Shown: one piece after another, positions 34,803 to 45,116 of the stretch | How the letters are laid out: the number at the start of each line of letters is the position of its first letter | How positions within the stretch are numbered: position 1 is the stretch's first letter | Origin: Zygnema cylindricum | Lineage: Eukaryota > Streptophyta > Zygnematophyceae > Zygnematales > Zygnemataceae | Assembly: GCA_037447655.1 (NCBI GenBank) | Contig: JBBHKE010002209.1 | Coordinates: forward strand, 1-64,000 | DNA: 64,000 nt | Reading direction: 5' to 3' | Translations under genes and position numbers: made by a program | The notes under the pieces: model-generated | What the model was told of the DNA's origin: nothing | The model's database searches: none | Seen by the model: only the letters and a program-made list of their open reading frames with translations

Positions 34803-36575
34803 GGGTATGTCCCCATGTATTAAAGTTAGTGTTGTGTATCGGTAAGGATTTTCCGATAACCGATATGGGCCATTTTTCGGGGACCCGATAATCGATATAT
34901 TGGTACAATATATCGCTATCGGTCTTATCGCCGATAAGTAGCCGATAATATCGGCTACTTATCGGCGATAATGCCGATAACGATAACTATCGGCGATAAC
35001 TGTACGAACCGTACAGATAAATGTACGGCATGTACACTCATATGTACGTCTTATTCCCCCGACATTAGCCGGCATAATATATGTACGGCTTTAGTACGGC
35101 TCCAGTTAAAGCGATGTACCTTCCACATACGACGCCGTGGCTTTGTCCCTTTCTTTTTTGAGATCCACTACAAACCTGCCACGTGTCAATCCGTCGACTT
35201 TTTTGGCCAAAGCCGCCAAAAAAGCCATTCTGAGATGTCGGCGCTCACGCTGACCGTCCGCTCTTATTTTATCATTGAATGTCGTCCGTTCGATTCTAGC
35301 CGCGCGCATAATGTTATTCTGCATCCGTTGTACTTTGAGTACGCCGTCTTTTTACCGTTTCATGATAATCAGTTTATCGGTACAATTCCGTACATTCCCG
35401 TCAAATTTATGTACAGTTAACCGCCCAAAAAGTACTACAAAGTGCAACGTATTTTTTCGTCAAATTCCGTACATTTCCCGTAAAAAGCCGTATATTTCAC
35501 GTAAATTTCCGTTCAGTTTACCGGACAGATAGCATTCCGGACAGAAAGTACAGAAAGTACAAATATATCGGGACCGCTGACCGTTCGATAACGATAACTA
35601 TCGGTATCGGTGTTATCGCGATAAGTTTTTTACCGATACACAACACTAATTAAAGTATCTACTTTTTTCTGTCTTTTTGCCCTAAAATTCAGGGAACTTT
35701 GACAAAAACTTTAGCCGTAAAAAAAAATCATTTTTACCAAAGTAAAGTAAATGTCAATTCATACTTTGGATGTACGGCGTTATTGTCGTCATGTGAACGC
35801 ATTTTGGCATTTTCCCCTTTTCGACCCCCGGGCAAGAGAATCCAGCCCAAAAAAAAACTTCATCCAAAATCACCTCGAAGGGGTGATTTTAGTTCAAGTA
35901 CCGCCCAAACAGCGAATGAGAAATGACCCGCAGACGCGCCACAAGAGTGAAAATTTTAGGACGAGGGAGAGTCCTCGCTATTTTTCTCCGTGCCGTCACG
36001 CGCATGTACGGAAAAAAATCTGCAGGGGTCTCGGACCTCCACTTTCATTAATGGGGTCCTTTGCAAAATTTTGCGCCGTCGTCGCCTCTCCCCTCTCCCT
36101 CTCTCACCATCGCTTTTATCTCACACTTTAGAATGAGAGACGACAATATTGGTATAAAATGAAAGATATTTAAAAAATATTATTTTTGACAATTTTTAGG
36201 TTTTTTTTTAATGGCAAATCGAGCGAGAAAAGTAGAAAAACGAAATCGGAAAACCATGACATAAAGTTATTGAATCAGTGACGTCAACGTTGTCATAAGT
36301 GAGCGTGACGTCACAATATCACCAAACCCTAAACATCTACGATTTCATAAAAATCTAGACGTCTACAACTGTCGCTGTTTTTGTTGGCGTCACCAATCGT
36401 CAGAAGTTTCGTAGTCGCCTTCAATCGTCACAAGTTATACCTACGTCTACAACCGTCACTTTCCAAAGTTCCGATTTCATTTTCGCACATAGGGACGCTC
36501 TTCAAAGTAGTACGGAGAATCCTTACTACAGTCCAAAATACTTTATCAAAGTACCGATTACATGGGGACGTACCC
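34803..36575. mobile_element. PIF/Harbinger-like element hosting an hAT-like element
   Basis: Inverted termini GGGTATGTCCCCATGTA and TACATGGGGACGTACCC-like (one internal difference) are flanked by TAA (34800-34802 and 36576-36578). The right part shares the GGTCTCGGACCTCCACTTT block with 11392-12348. The left part is interrupted by the hAT-like element 34827-35648. Confidence 0.8.
34827..35648. mobile_element. hAT-like non-autonomous element (TATCGG-rich)
   Basis: The ends TAGTGTTGTGTATCGGTAA and TTACCGATACACAACACTA are exact inverted repeats, flanked by the perfect 8-bp TSD ATTAAAGT (34819-34826 and 35649-35656). The subterminal regions carry many CGATAA/TTATCG motifs. The TAGTGTTG end is related to the CGATATATCG group, but it is a distinct subfamily. 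Confidence 0.9.
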
Positions 36576-36668
36576 TAAGTATTGAAACTATCCTAAACAA
36601 AAATATTCTAAGTACTTAGTCTCCTCTCACAACTCTATCTACTGAAATAAAGATTTCAAAATAGAACA

Positions 36669-37146
36669 CTCCCCTAAATCTTTAGACTCAGTTACTCACT
36701 TAGTCCAATAGCCTCTCTGCAAAACTGCAACTTAAGAGCAGGAAGGGCTTTAGTTAACATGTTAGCCACCATCTCCTCATCCGGTAAATAACACAATTTA
36801 ATCACTTTTGCAAGCAGTTTTTCTCTGACAAAGTGAAGTCTAACATCCATGTGTTTGCTTTTAAAATGATGACTATGTTTAGAGGCAATGGCAATGGCTG
36901 CCTGGTTGTCACACCAGATAGACTAAGGACATGTTTGCATATACCCAAGATCTTGTAAAATAGACTTAACCCATAAGAGCTCCTTGAGGGTAGAAGCTGC
37001 TGCCATGTATTATGACTCCATTGTGGATTGAACTGTAACCTTTTGTAGTTTGCTACTCCAGCTGCAAGTTCGATCTCCAATCTTAAGAACAAAACGGGTT
37101 GTAGATTTTCGGCTTCGCATGTCTCCATAGCTAGCGTCGCTCCACA
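36669..37146 (-). pseudogene. Copia RNase H 3'-end remnant (element K)
   Basis: On the minus strand the sequence encodes the end of a copia RNase H with a few breaks: CDNQAAIAIASKHSHHFKSK, MDVRLHFVREKL and YLPDEEMVANMLTKALPALK, then a stop. A polypurine tract complement (CTCCCC) at 36669-36674 marks the border of its 3' LTR, which ends at 36668. The LTR's outer end was not found. The remnant is cut at 37147 by gypsy element H. Confidence 0.75.
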
Positions 37147-37657
37147 TGTAACAGGATTACAGAGTTGGGTACTTAGTAGCTAGCAACTAGGCTGCTATAG
37201 TTGCGGTGTCAGAGCAGCGCAGCTGCGATTCCAGACCAGCGTAACATACCAGCGTAGCAACTTAGCGGCGTACCTACTTAGTAACGTAGCAGCAAGCGCA
37301 GCAGAGCAACGCATCTTAGCAGTTTAGCAACGCTGCGGAATGTAGATAGAACGGTATTGTTATAGAAGGATATTTTGATATTTGTCTCGGTTGACACTGA
37401 AGGTCCACGTGTACAGTTGTACAGTACTAGGTTGACTACCAGCTAGTTAGTTTAAATAGTGAAGTAGGCCTAGGCAGCAGGACACTCTTTAAGTAGACCT
37501 TCGCAGCGAGCGCTGAATCTTGTAAACTCCTCTCGAGTAATAAAGCGCAACCTTGTCTGTCATTGCTGTGTGCTCCTGCTATTGCTACGGGAAGATCCTT
37601 GGAGCTTTTCGCTGTGTATTGTTGTGTATTGTGGTGCTTATTTTTGTCCCTTTTACA
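37147..37657 (+). repeat. 5' LTR of gypsy element H
   Basis: It starts TGTAACAGG and ends TTTTACA, giving short inverted ends TGTAA/TTACA. The primer-binding site TGGTATCGGAGC follows one base later (37659-37670); it matches the 3' end complement of initiator tRNA-Met with one difference. The partner LTR is outside the window. Confidence 0.75.
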
Positions 37658-37691
37658 CTGGTATCGGAGCAATTCCCCGTGACTCGACAGC

Positions 37692-38399
37692 ATGGACGAA
37701 CACGATGTATCCACTACAGAAATGTTGGCGCAAGTTCTCAAGGAGGTGGAAAGTGTTAGATTACAGAACGCGCAACAAAGCAACACTGTTGCAGCTTTGG
37801 AATCTCGTCTTGGTGAGCGACCTCATGGAGGCATGGAGAGGGACTACACGAGACCGAAATTAAGACTTCTCCACGAGTTTGACCCTGCAAGGCACAAGAA
37901 CCTGGACACGTGCCTATTCTCCGTTGCGAATTATCTCGAGAATTTTCCTAGCCTATCGGACCGTGAGAAGATTCACTACGCGGGTGGTCTTCTTAAATGG
38001 GCAGCGGGAGCATGGTGGAGGACATTGGTGGAGAATGATGAGATACCAACAGTTTGGGCTCTCTTCATTCACTTCCTCCGTGACGCTTGGCAGCCTGTCA
38101 ATATGGTCTAGGCTGCAAGAGATAAGATCGCGGTGTTGAAGCAACGAACTTCGCTGTTGGAGTTTACGCAACGGTTTTTAGAGTGCAAGGTTCAAATACC
38201 TACGATGACGGAGGATGAAGCTGTGGATCGCTACGTGAAGGGGCTTAAATCATCCATTCGTAGGGATGTGGAACAATGGCTTGCTCGGGAAAGCACAACT
38301 CATAGTCTCTCGGCAATCATTCAGTTTGCTGAGCGGACCGATTCAATCGACTTCACCTTCCATAGATCGTATCATTATGGGTCAAGCAGCGGCGGAGAA
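37692..38399 (+). pseudogene. Gypsy H gag, first part
   Basis: A retrotransposon gag-like frame starts MDEHDVSTTEMLAQV with the capsid-type WWRTLVENDEIPTVWALF segment. It is broken by an in-frame TAG at 38109-38111 (after QPVNMV), then continues in the same frame (DKIAVLKQRTSLLEFTQRF) until the solo LTR insertion at 38400. Confidence 0.8.
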
Positions 38400-39562
38400 T
38401 GAAATTCTATGGGCTCCATTGCCACACAGAATTCGCAGGTCCAAAGGAAGTTAATTTAGATAGTGCCGACTCCAACTTGATATAAACCCGAATGACTCAC
38501 CCCTTGACAATCAGAACCCCAATATAGCTTCACCCTTGTGAAATAACACTTTCTTTGTGCTCAGTTCCACCACAGAATGCAAAGTTAGAATATGTGATTT
38601 GGATACATTCACCCACTTTGACTTTCCCTTAGAAATGCAGCCGCCTACGAAGGCAAAGACACAGACCAACTACACACCTGTGTAGCCTAGACTACCTTGA
38701 GTCCGTAGCAAAAAGAATCACTGAAAATGGTGAACTGAATTGATAGTTATGGCTGGCCAAAGTTTGCCATTTATACAATGTGCTCTCTGGAGAGTCAGCT
38801 ACCTACCAGAAATATTCTAAGTCCTAGTCCCTCTCTAAACCCCTTCTACTGAAGTACGGCGCCAATCATATGAGAGTACCATATAGAAAAGTACAGGCGT
38901 CGGAGTACTTTCTGTACGGGAACTGTACGACAACACCATACAAGTGACAAATGTCACATCCGAATTTGTTATCTTGCTCTCCAGAGATTCCACAATCCTC
39001 CAAAGCATTTCCACGTGTCATCCGAAGTGGCGGCGCCAGAAAATGCCTAGGCACCCATTCCGGAATCTCGGCTAGCACCACGGCCGTTGATTAAATCTGG
39101 TATTCATTCTTACCCGTCAAAAATATGTGCGCGGTATTTGTTTCCCTGTCGAAACAAATGCGCAGTATTAGTTTCGCGTAAACCGTACTTCTCTAAACTA
39201 TTTCTATGTACTAAGAATCTATTCGGGCCGTTAAATGAATTCGTCTACGCGTACATATTTATATAATTATCAAACCTTATATATCCTGGCACTAGTCCTA
39301 GACTAAACGGACAAAGCTAGCGGCTACATTGACGGACGACAGGTTCCAGGATCAATTCCTGGGTCCGTCAATACTTTTGGTAAACCCATCTATTTTCTGC
39401 TACCTGTCTGCTACAAAGCTTTAGGCAGCCATGGCTCTATCACCCTACCAAGCCTTCAGTGACTACAACATGTGTGGGGGCTTGGTGAAGGGAGTTAGAG
39501 GTAGACCGCCTCTACTTTTTTCCTATTTTAATACAGACCTAGAAAATACTCAAATATCAACA
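38400..39562 (-). mobile_element. Solo LTR of the copia family (D subfamily)
   Basis: 1163 bp, colinear with the LTR at 61200-62391. On the plus strand it starts TGAAATTCTA and ends ATATCAACA. The flanks GAGAA (38395-38399) and GAGGA (39563-39567) are a TSD with one mismatch. No internal sequence remains, so it formed by LTR-LTR recombination. It splits gypsy H gag. Confidence 0.82.
39300..39378 (+). promoter_or_regulatory. tRNA-like module in the solo LTR
   Basis: GGACAAAGCTAGCGGCT, then B box GGATCAATTCC (39349-39359) inside a perfect GACGGAC/GTCCGTC stem, then TTTT (39375-39378). Antisense to the LTR. Confidence 0.5.
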
Positions 39563-39924
39563 GAGGAGGTCGACGAGACGATGGTCCAACTCCCATGGAG
39601 CTCGGAGCAATTGATGAGGATAAGGAGGTGGTCAACGTGCTGCAGGAAAAGAAGAAAACTATCAAGACCAAGGCCAACAACTTGTCCCCCGAGGAGCTTC
39701 AACGGAGGAGGCAAAATGGCTTATGCTTCCAGTGCGGTTCCCCGGACCATATGGCCCGAGAATGTCCAAAACTGGAAGGTCCCAGAAAGGGGAAACTTAA
39801 CGTCATGAGGTTAGCCGGTGAAGGAGGAGACCCTTTGACATTTCGGGGTCAAATCGGAGTGAGCGCAACTAGCTTCATGGTGACTCCGGAGCATCGGGAA
39901 ATTTCATCATTGAGGCGACGGTGA
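39563..39924 (+). pseudogene. Gypsy H gag, second part with zinc knuckle
   Basis: After the solo LTR the frame continues to KTKANNLSPEELQRRR and a CCHC knuckle CFQCGSPDHMARECPK. A single-base deletion at about 39881 puts the protease DSGASGNFI (from 39882) in the next frame, the one used by pol. Confidence 0.8.
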
Positions 39925-40703
39925 AAAGGTTGAAACTTCCTCTCGTGGTGCTTAAGGATCATCAGTCTGTACAGTTGGCCGACAAAAGTTCCTTATCCAT
40001 TACCCATCATACTCCAAGGTTACGCGTCAGAATCGGGAAATTCCGATGGTACGACACTCTTGATGTATTCCCTCTTGAGGACCATGAGGTAATCTTGGGG
40101 AAGCCGTGGCTACAAAAATGGAATCCGACGATCGATTGGAGAAGTGGCGCCATGAGAGTGAAGAAAGGTGAAAAAGAGTTTGAGGTAAAAGCGGGAGCGG
40201 CTAGTAAAGAAGCGGAAGAGGGACGCCTACTTTCGGCCTTACAGCTTAAGAGGGCACTTAAAAAAGGGGAAACTATTGGTATGGCGGTCGTCCAGCCCAT
40301 AGAGGAGGCGAAGGAGGAGATTCCGGTGGAATGGAAGAAGAAGAACCTCGACTTCAACTCAAAAGAAAGTGACGACATCGGAAAGACTTTCGAAAAGGCC
40401 TGGAAAGTCATGACAAAACTTCTCGAGGAGTACGTAGATATTTTTGCCCCGAAGCTCCCCGAGGGCTTACCTCCGAAGCGCGAAGTAGACCACAAGATAG
40501 AGCTTGTTCCCGGAGCGGTACCCTCGGCTAATCGGATGTACAAGATGAGTTACACCGAATTGCACAAACTCAAAAAGCAACTCGCGGAGTTGGTCGAAGC
40601 CGGAGCAATAGAACCGCGCAAGTCACCGTATGGAGCCCCCGTTCTCTTCGTAAATAAAAAAAAGATGGAGGTTTTCGTATGTGTGTGGACTACCGAGCGC
40701 TAA
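39882..40703 (+). pseudogene. Gypsy H protease and start of RT
   Basis: The frame holds the aspartic protease motif DSGAS, the flap region LPLVVLKDHQSVQLADK, HEVILGKPWLQKWNPTIDW, and the RT entry region VDHKIELVPGAVPSANRMYK and KSPYGAPVLFVNKKK. An indel in the A-run near 40660 moves the RT core into another frame. Confidence 0.82.
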
Positions 40704-41512
40704 ACAAGTTAACAGTGAAGAATGCGGACCCTTTACCGAGAATAGACGAATTGTTGGATCGACTTCGAGGTGCTAAATATTTTTCAAAGATAGATTTGCG
40801 GAGCGGTTATCACCAGATTAGAAATGCCAAGGAGGATGTGGAAAAGACGGCGTTAAGAACTCAGTATAGCCATTTCCTGTTTCGGGTAATGGCGTTCGGG
40901 TTGACCAATGCGCTGGCGACTTTTATGCACATGATGAACTCCATCTTCCGGCAATATCTGGATGCATTTGTAATCGTCTCTCTAGACAACGTTTTGGTGT
41001 ATAGCCGAACGTTGGAGGATCATATGAAGCACCTACGGACGGTCCTAGAAGTCCTTCGGGAAAATAAGTTGTACGCAAAGAGGAGTAAATGTGACTTCTT
41101 GAAGAAGAAAATTGATTTTCTGGGCCATGTGGTGAGCCAGGATGGAATCGCAGTGGATCCGAAAAAAATAAGGGCAGTGAAGGAGTGGCCGCATTTGGCG
41201 AATATTACGGAATTACAGAGCTTTCTGGGGTTATGCTCCTACTATCAATGTTTTGTCGAAAGTTTCGCAAAAATCGCTGCACCACTCACGGAATTACTCA
41301 AGAATGACGTGCCCTACGAGTGGAAATCGGCGCAAGGGGCAGCTTTTAACACGCTAAAGGAGCGATTGGTTACCGCCCTTGTGTTAGCTGTTCCGGACCC
41401 GAACTTACCTTGGACGATAATTATAGACGCCAGCGATACGGCTATTGAGCGATCATTATGCAGGATCGAGGAAAACGCCTACAACCCATTGCCTACGACA
41501 GTCGAAAATTAA
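40679..41512 (+). pseudogene. Gypsy H reverse transcriptase core and RNase H start
   Basis: RT motifs CVDYRALNKLTVKNADPLPR, FSKIDLRSGYHQIR and MAFGLTNALATF are present, with the connection region GHVVSQDGIAVDPKK. The active site, normally Y-hydrophobic-DD, reads SLDN (FVIVSLDNVLVYS), which would abolish catalysis. RNase H begins IIIDASDTA; a further frameshift follows near 41460, and the frames continue in fragments (MDHHAL, RLELFIEYKP) to the copia B insertion at 41736. Confidence 0.85.
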
Positions 41513-41735
41513 AGGCAGCGGAGCTTAACTGGGCCACCCATGAAAAGGAGACAATTGCGATCATTAATGCGCTGGAGGTTTGGAAATGTTATGTTTAGGG
41601 GAAGTGGATCACACTTATCATGGATCACCACGCCCTATAGTACCTGCAAACACAGCCGAAGTTCTCCAAAAAAAAAGTGCGATGGATGACGTTTCTTCAG
41701 ACCTTCAGGCTGGAACTTTTCATTGAGTATAAGCC

Positions 41736-42771
41736 TCCAACTCTGAGACCTCCATAGGACCTCAAAGTAGGCAGCTCACGCAAAGCCTCTAGGATAATCT
41801 TGACCCCTTTGTGTTGCAGCAAGAATAACTGCCACCCTGGAAGACAAAAACTCTAACCACCTTCACCTCCGTGAAAGCAAGACTCCCCTGAGTCGATATC
41901 AAAAAGAATCTCTGAATTTGCTCCTTTGAGCAGTAAGTTATGAAGGGTCAGTGTTGACCCTTTGTATCGAAGCTCTTTGGGAGAAAGGGTTCAATCTATA
42001 AAAATTTTCTAAGTCCTATCTCTCTCTAAAACTCTATCTATTAAAGTACGTCACCAATCATAATAGTGTATCGTACATAAAAGTACAGGTGCCGGTGTGC
42101 TTTCTGTACGGCCATACTACGACAGTGCCAACAAGTCGACACATGTCATTTTTTGATTCGTTCTTGGAATCCCCGGAGATGTAGTAATCAAGTGTGATTG
42201 TGCCACATGGCGATTGATGTGACATCGTCTACAAACCGACTTAAAACCCATTCCGCGATCTCGGCATGCTTCGTGGTCGTCCGATTAAGCCGGATTACAA
42301 TCGTGGCCATCATAAATACTTGCGCAATATTTGTTTCGCCTTCGAAACAAAATGCGCGATATTCGTTTTGGATTTTTCGTACGCCGTACATTACAAACTG
42401 TATCTATGTCTAAATATCCGATTGAATGAAATAGCCTACGTGTTAACATTTAAATAACTATCAAACCCTATATCATTTATCTTCGGTTTAGACTAGATGT
42501 CTAAGGCTATTCGCTACCAGCTACTTTGACGGACAGCAGGTTCCAGGTTCAAACCTTGGGTCCGCCAAGTTCATTTTGGTAAAATCTACCAACCTAATTC
42601 TTGTCCCCGTCGGGATAGCATAAGCGGCCATGGCTCTATCTCCCTCTCCAATCTTTCAGTGACTGCAACAAGTGTGGGAGCTAGAGAGAGGAGTTAGAGG
42701 CAGACTGCCTCTGCTTCTATTCTACATTTTACAAAACCTAAAAAATACTAAAATAACCTTTTATTTCTACA
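41736..42771 (-). repeat. 3' LTR of copia B
   Basis: 1036 bp, TCCAACTCTGAG to TTTCTACA on the plus strand (first dinucleotide TC instead of TG by mutation). The polypurine tract complement CTCCCCTTATTTTTTAG follows at 42772. It carries the tRNA-like module with B box GGTTCAAACC at 42546-42555 and TTTT at 42574-42577. Confidence 0.83.
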
Positions 42772-42784
42772 CTCCCCTTATTTT

Positions 42785-44082
42785 TTAGTCACTCTCTATT
42801 TTAAGACCACACTTCTCTCGGCAGAAAATTAGTTTAGGGGAACGAACAGGTTTGGTCATCATATCTGCTACCATTTCACTATCTGGTTTATACTCCAAAC
42901 TAATTATCTTGTTTTCTACTTTCTCCTTAACAAAGCTAAGTCTAATGCCCATGTGTTTGTCTTTAAAGTGATGTTTAGGATTGGCAGAAATGGCAATGGC
43001 AGCCTGATTATCACAAAAGACTTTTTGGCCACCACTCTTAAGATGACCAAGCTCACCAAGCAAAGACTTGACCCACATTAATTCTTTTATAGGAGAGCAA
43101 GAAGCCATGTACTTAGCCTCCTTGGTGGACTGAGCAATGACCTTTTGATGCTTGCTGCTCCAGCAGCAAGCCCCATCACCCACATACAATACATATCCAG
43201 ATGTGCATCTCCTCATAAGAGCATCCCCATAGCTGGCATCACTCCAAGTACTGATGTCAGTATTGTTCCCACCCAAATGCAACCATAGATCCCTTGTCCC
43301 TATGAGATATCAAAGGACTCTCTTAGCTGCCTCCCAATCATTCTTAGTGGGAGCATTCAAACTCCTACTTAGTACTGCTATAGCTGCAGCTATGTCCGGA
43401 CGGGTACAATTTATGAAATATATTAGGCTGCCCACTACTTGTGTATAAGGGATGGTCTGCATAATCTTTTCTCTTCCAGACCTACCTCATCATCTAAGAT
43501 TATAACTCCCTCTTCCTCACTCCCCTCACTTCCTTTCTTTAGTTCCATAGAAGTGGTACAACTATTAGCCTTGTCCATTTGGAATTTTTCTAACATGTTT
43601 CCAATGGTCTCTTTTTGAGTTAATCTTATTATCTTTCTGTCTTTGTCTCTCTTTACTGAATTCCCATAATATACCTTGCTTCTCCCATATCCTTCATCTC
43701 AAATCTTCCTTTTAAATCATTTTTCAACTTATTTATTTTATCCATAGATTTACTTAAATCAAGTAAATCATCAACATAAATTGCAATAAAAATAATTCCT
43801 TCCTCATCTTCAAACAAATAAATTAAGTGATCTGAGCTGATCCGAATATATCCCAAACTTGTAAGAAACTCATCGAGCTTCTTGTTCTATTGCCGAGGCG
43901 CCTGTTTCATCCCATACAAACATTTGATCAATCGGCATACCTTGCTTTCCTCCCCTTGCTCCACAAATCTTTCGCGCTGTCCCATAAAAATTTCCTCTTC
44001 CAACTCTCTATGTAGGAAGGTCGTCTTGATGTCCATCTGATGCACTTCCATGTCTTTTGCTACCGCCATACTGAGAAGTATG
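42785..44082 (-). pseudogene. Copia B RNase H and RT end
   Basis: The minus-strand RNase H frame 42785-43282 (TWSDASYGDALMRRCTSGYV, CDNQAAIAI, ADMMTKP) is open. RT parts at 43653-43856 (IFIAIYVDDL) and 43887-44069 (MDIKTTFLHRELEEEIFM) are in broken frames. Element A is inserted at 44083. Confidence 0.85.
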
Positions 44083-45116
44083 TGTTGAAATTTATAGATT
44101 TCTAAAGTATTTTCTAGGTTTAAATATGTTTTTATAAAAGGAAAAAGGACGGACAGCCTGCCTCCACCTCCGCTCTCTAGCTTCCATACTTGTTGTAGTC
44201 ACTGAAGGTAAGAGAGAGAGGTTGATCCATGGCTGCCTTTAGTTCAACAGACAGCTATTTTTAGTAGGTTACTAAAAATATACTTGACGGACCAGAGATT
44301 TGATCCCGGTACCTACGGTTCGTCAAGTTGACCGGTAGCGGTCAGCTTTATCCCAATAGACTAGGACCAATGCTAAGTGCTATGGTATGTGATAGATATA
44401 TATTTAGTTAGGAAGAATTAAATCCATTTAACTGGAACTGTCTACGACGCACATAGATTCAGTTTTATATAGTACGTCGTACGACGCTAATTCAAAACGG
44501 ATACCGCGCATTTTATTTCGACATCGGAACAAATATCGCACAAGTATTTATTACGGCTAAGATTGCGTTTCGCATAAAATCCAACGGCGCACATCATCGC
44601 CGAAATCCCGGAGTGGTCACTTTGGCGTTTTGTGACGTGGCATGACCTGGAGCCACGTGGAGAGATGACATTCGGTCATAGGAATTCCGAGGAACGTACG
44701 GACGAGTGAAAAGCGGACACGCGTCCATTTAATAGCCTTGTCGTACATAGGCCGTACAAAAGGTACATCGGCAGTAGTACTTTTGTGTACGATACAGTAA
44801 TCTGATTGGTCCGTACTTCAGTAGATAGGAGTTATTAGAGAGAATCAGGACTTAGAAAATTTTGGTAGGTGGTCACCTCTCCCTTTGAGAGTTTGTACAA
44901 ATTGGCATTTTTACTGCCTCATAACTAATCGCCTGGTTGGCCTTTTTCAGTGATTCTTTTTTCTACGGACTCAGGGGAGTCCAGGCTACACAGGGGTGCA
45001 GTCAAATTGTCAGATTGCCTTCTTGGGCAGCAGTGGTTTTGGCTTGAAGTGGGTTAGTTAAATACTATCTAGAGGCTTCCTGTATTCTGTAGTCCAATGG
45101 AGGACACAGAATTGCA
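44083..45116 (+). repeat. 5' LTR of copia A
   Basis: It starts TGTTGAAATTTATAG and ends GACACAGAATTGCA. It contains an antisense tRNA-like module (44274-44372) and near its end the ATG (45097) of the gag-pol frame. It reads the same as 49460-50493 over the full 1034 bases. Confidence 0.95.
44274..44372 (-). promoter_or_regulatory. tRNA-like module in 5' LTR of A
   Basis: On the minus strand: A-box-like GGGATAAAGCTGACCG, B box GGGATCAAATC (44297-44307), then a T5 run (44274-44278). It is flanked by a TTGACGAACC/GGTCCGTCAAG stem and repeated in the 3' LTR at 49651-49749. Antisense to element A. Confidence 0.5.

Noticed and set aside
40007-40543. 178-codon minus-strand frame
   Set aside because: Antisense shadow of the gypsy protease region, Ser/Phe-rich without a motif.
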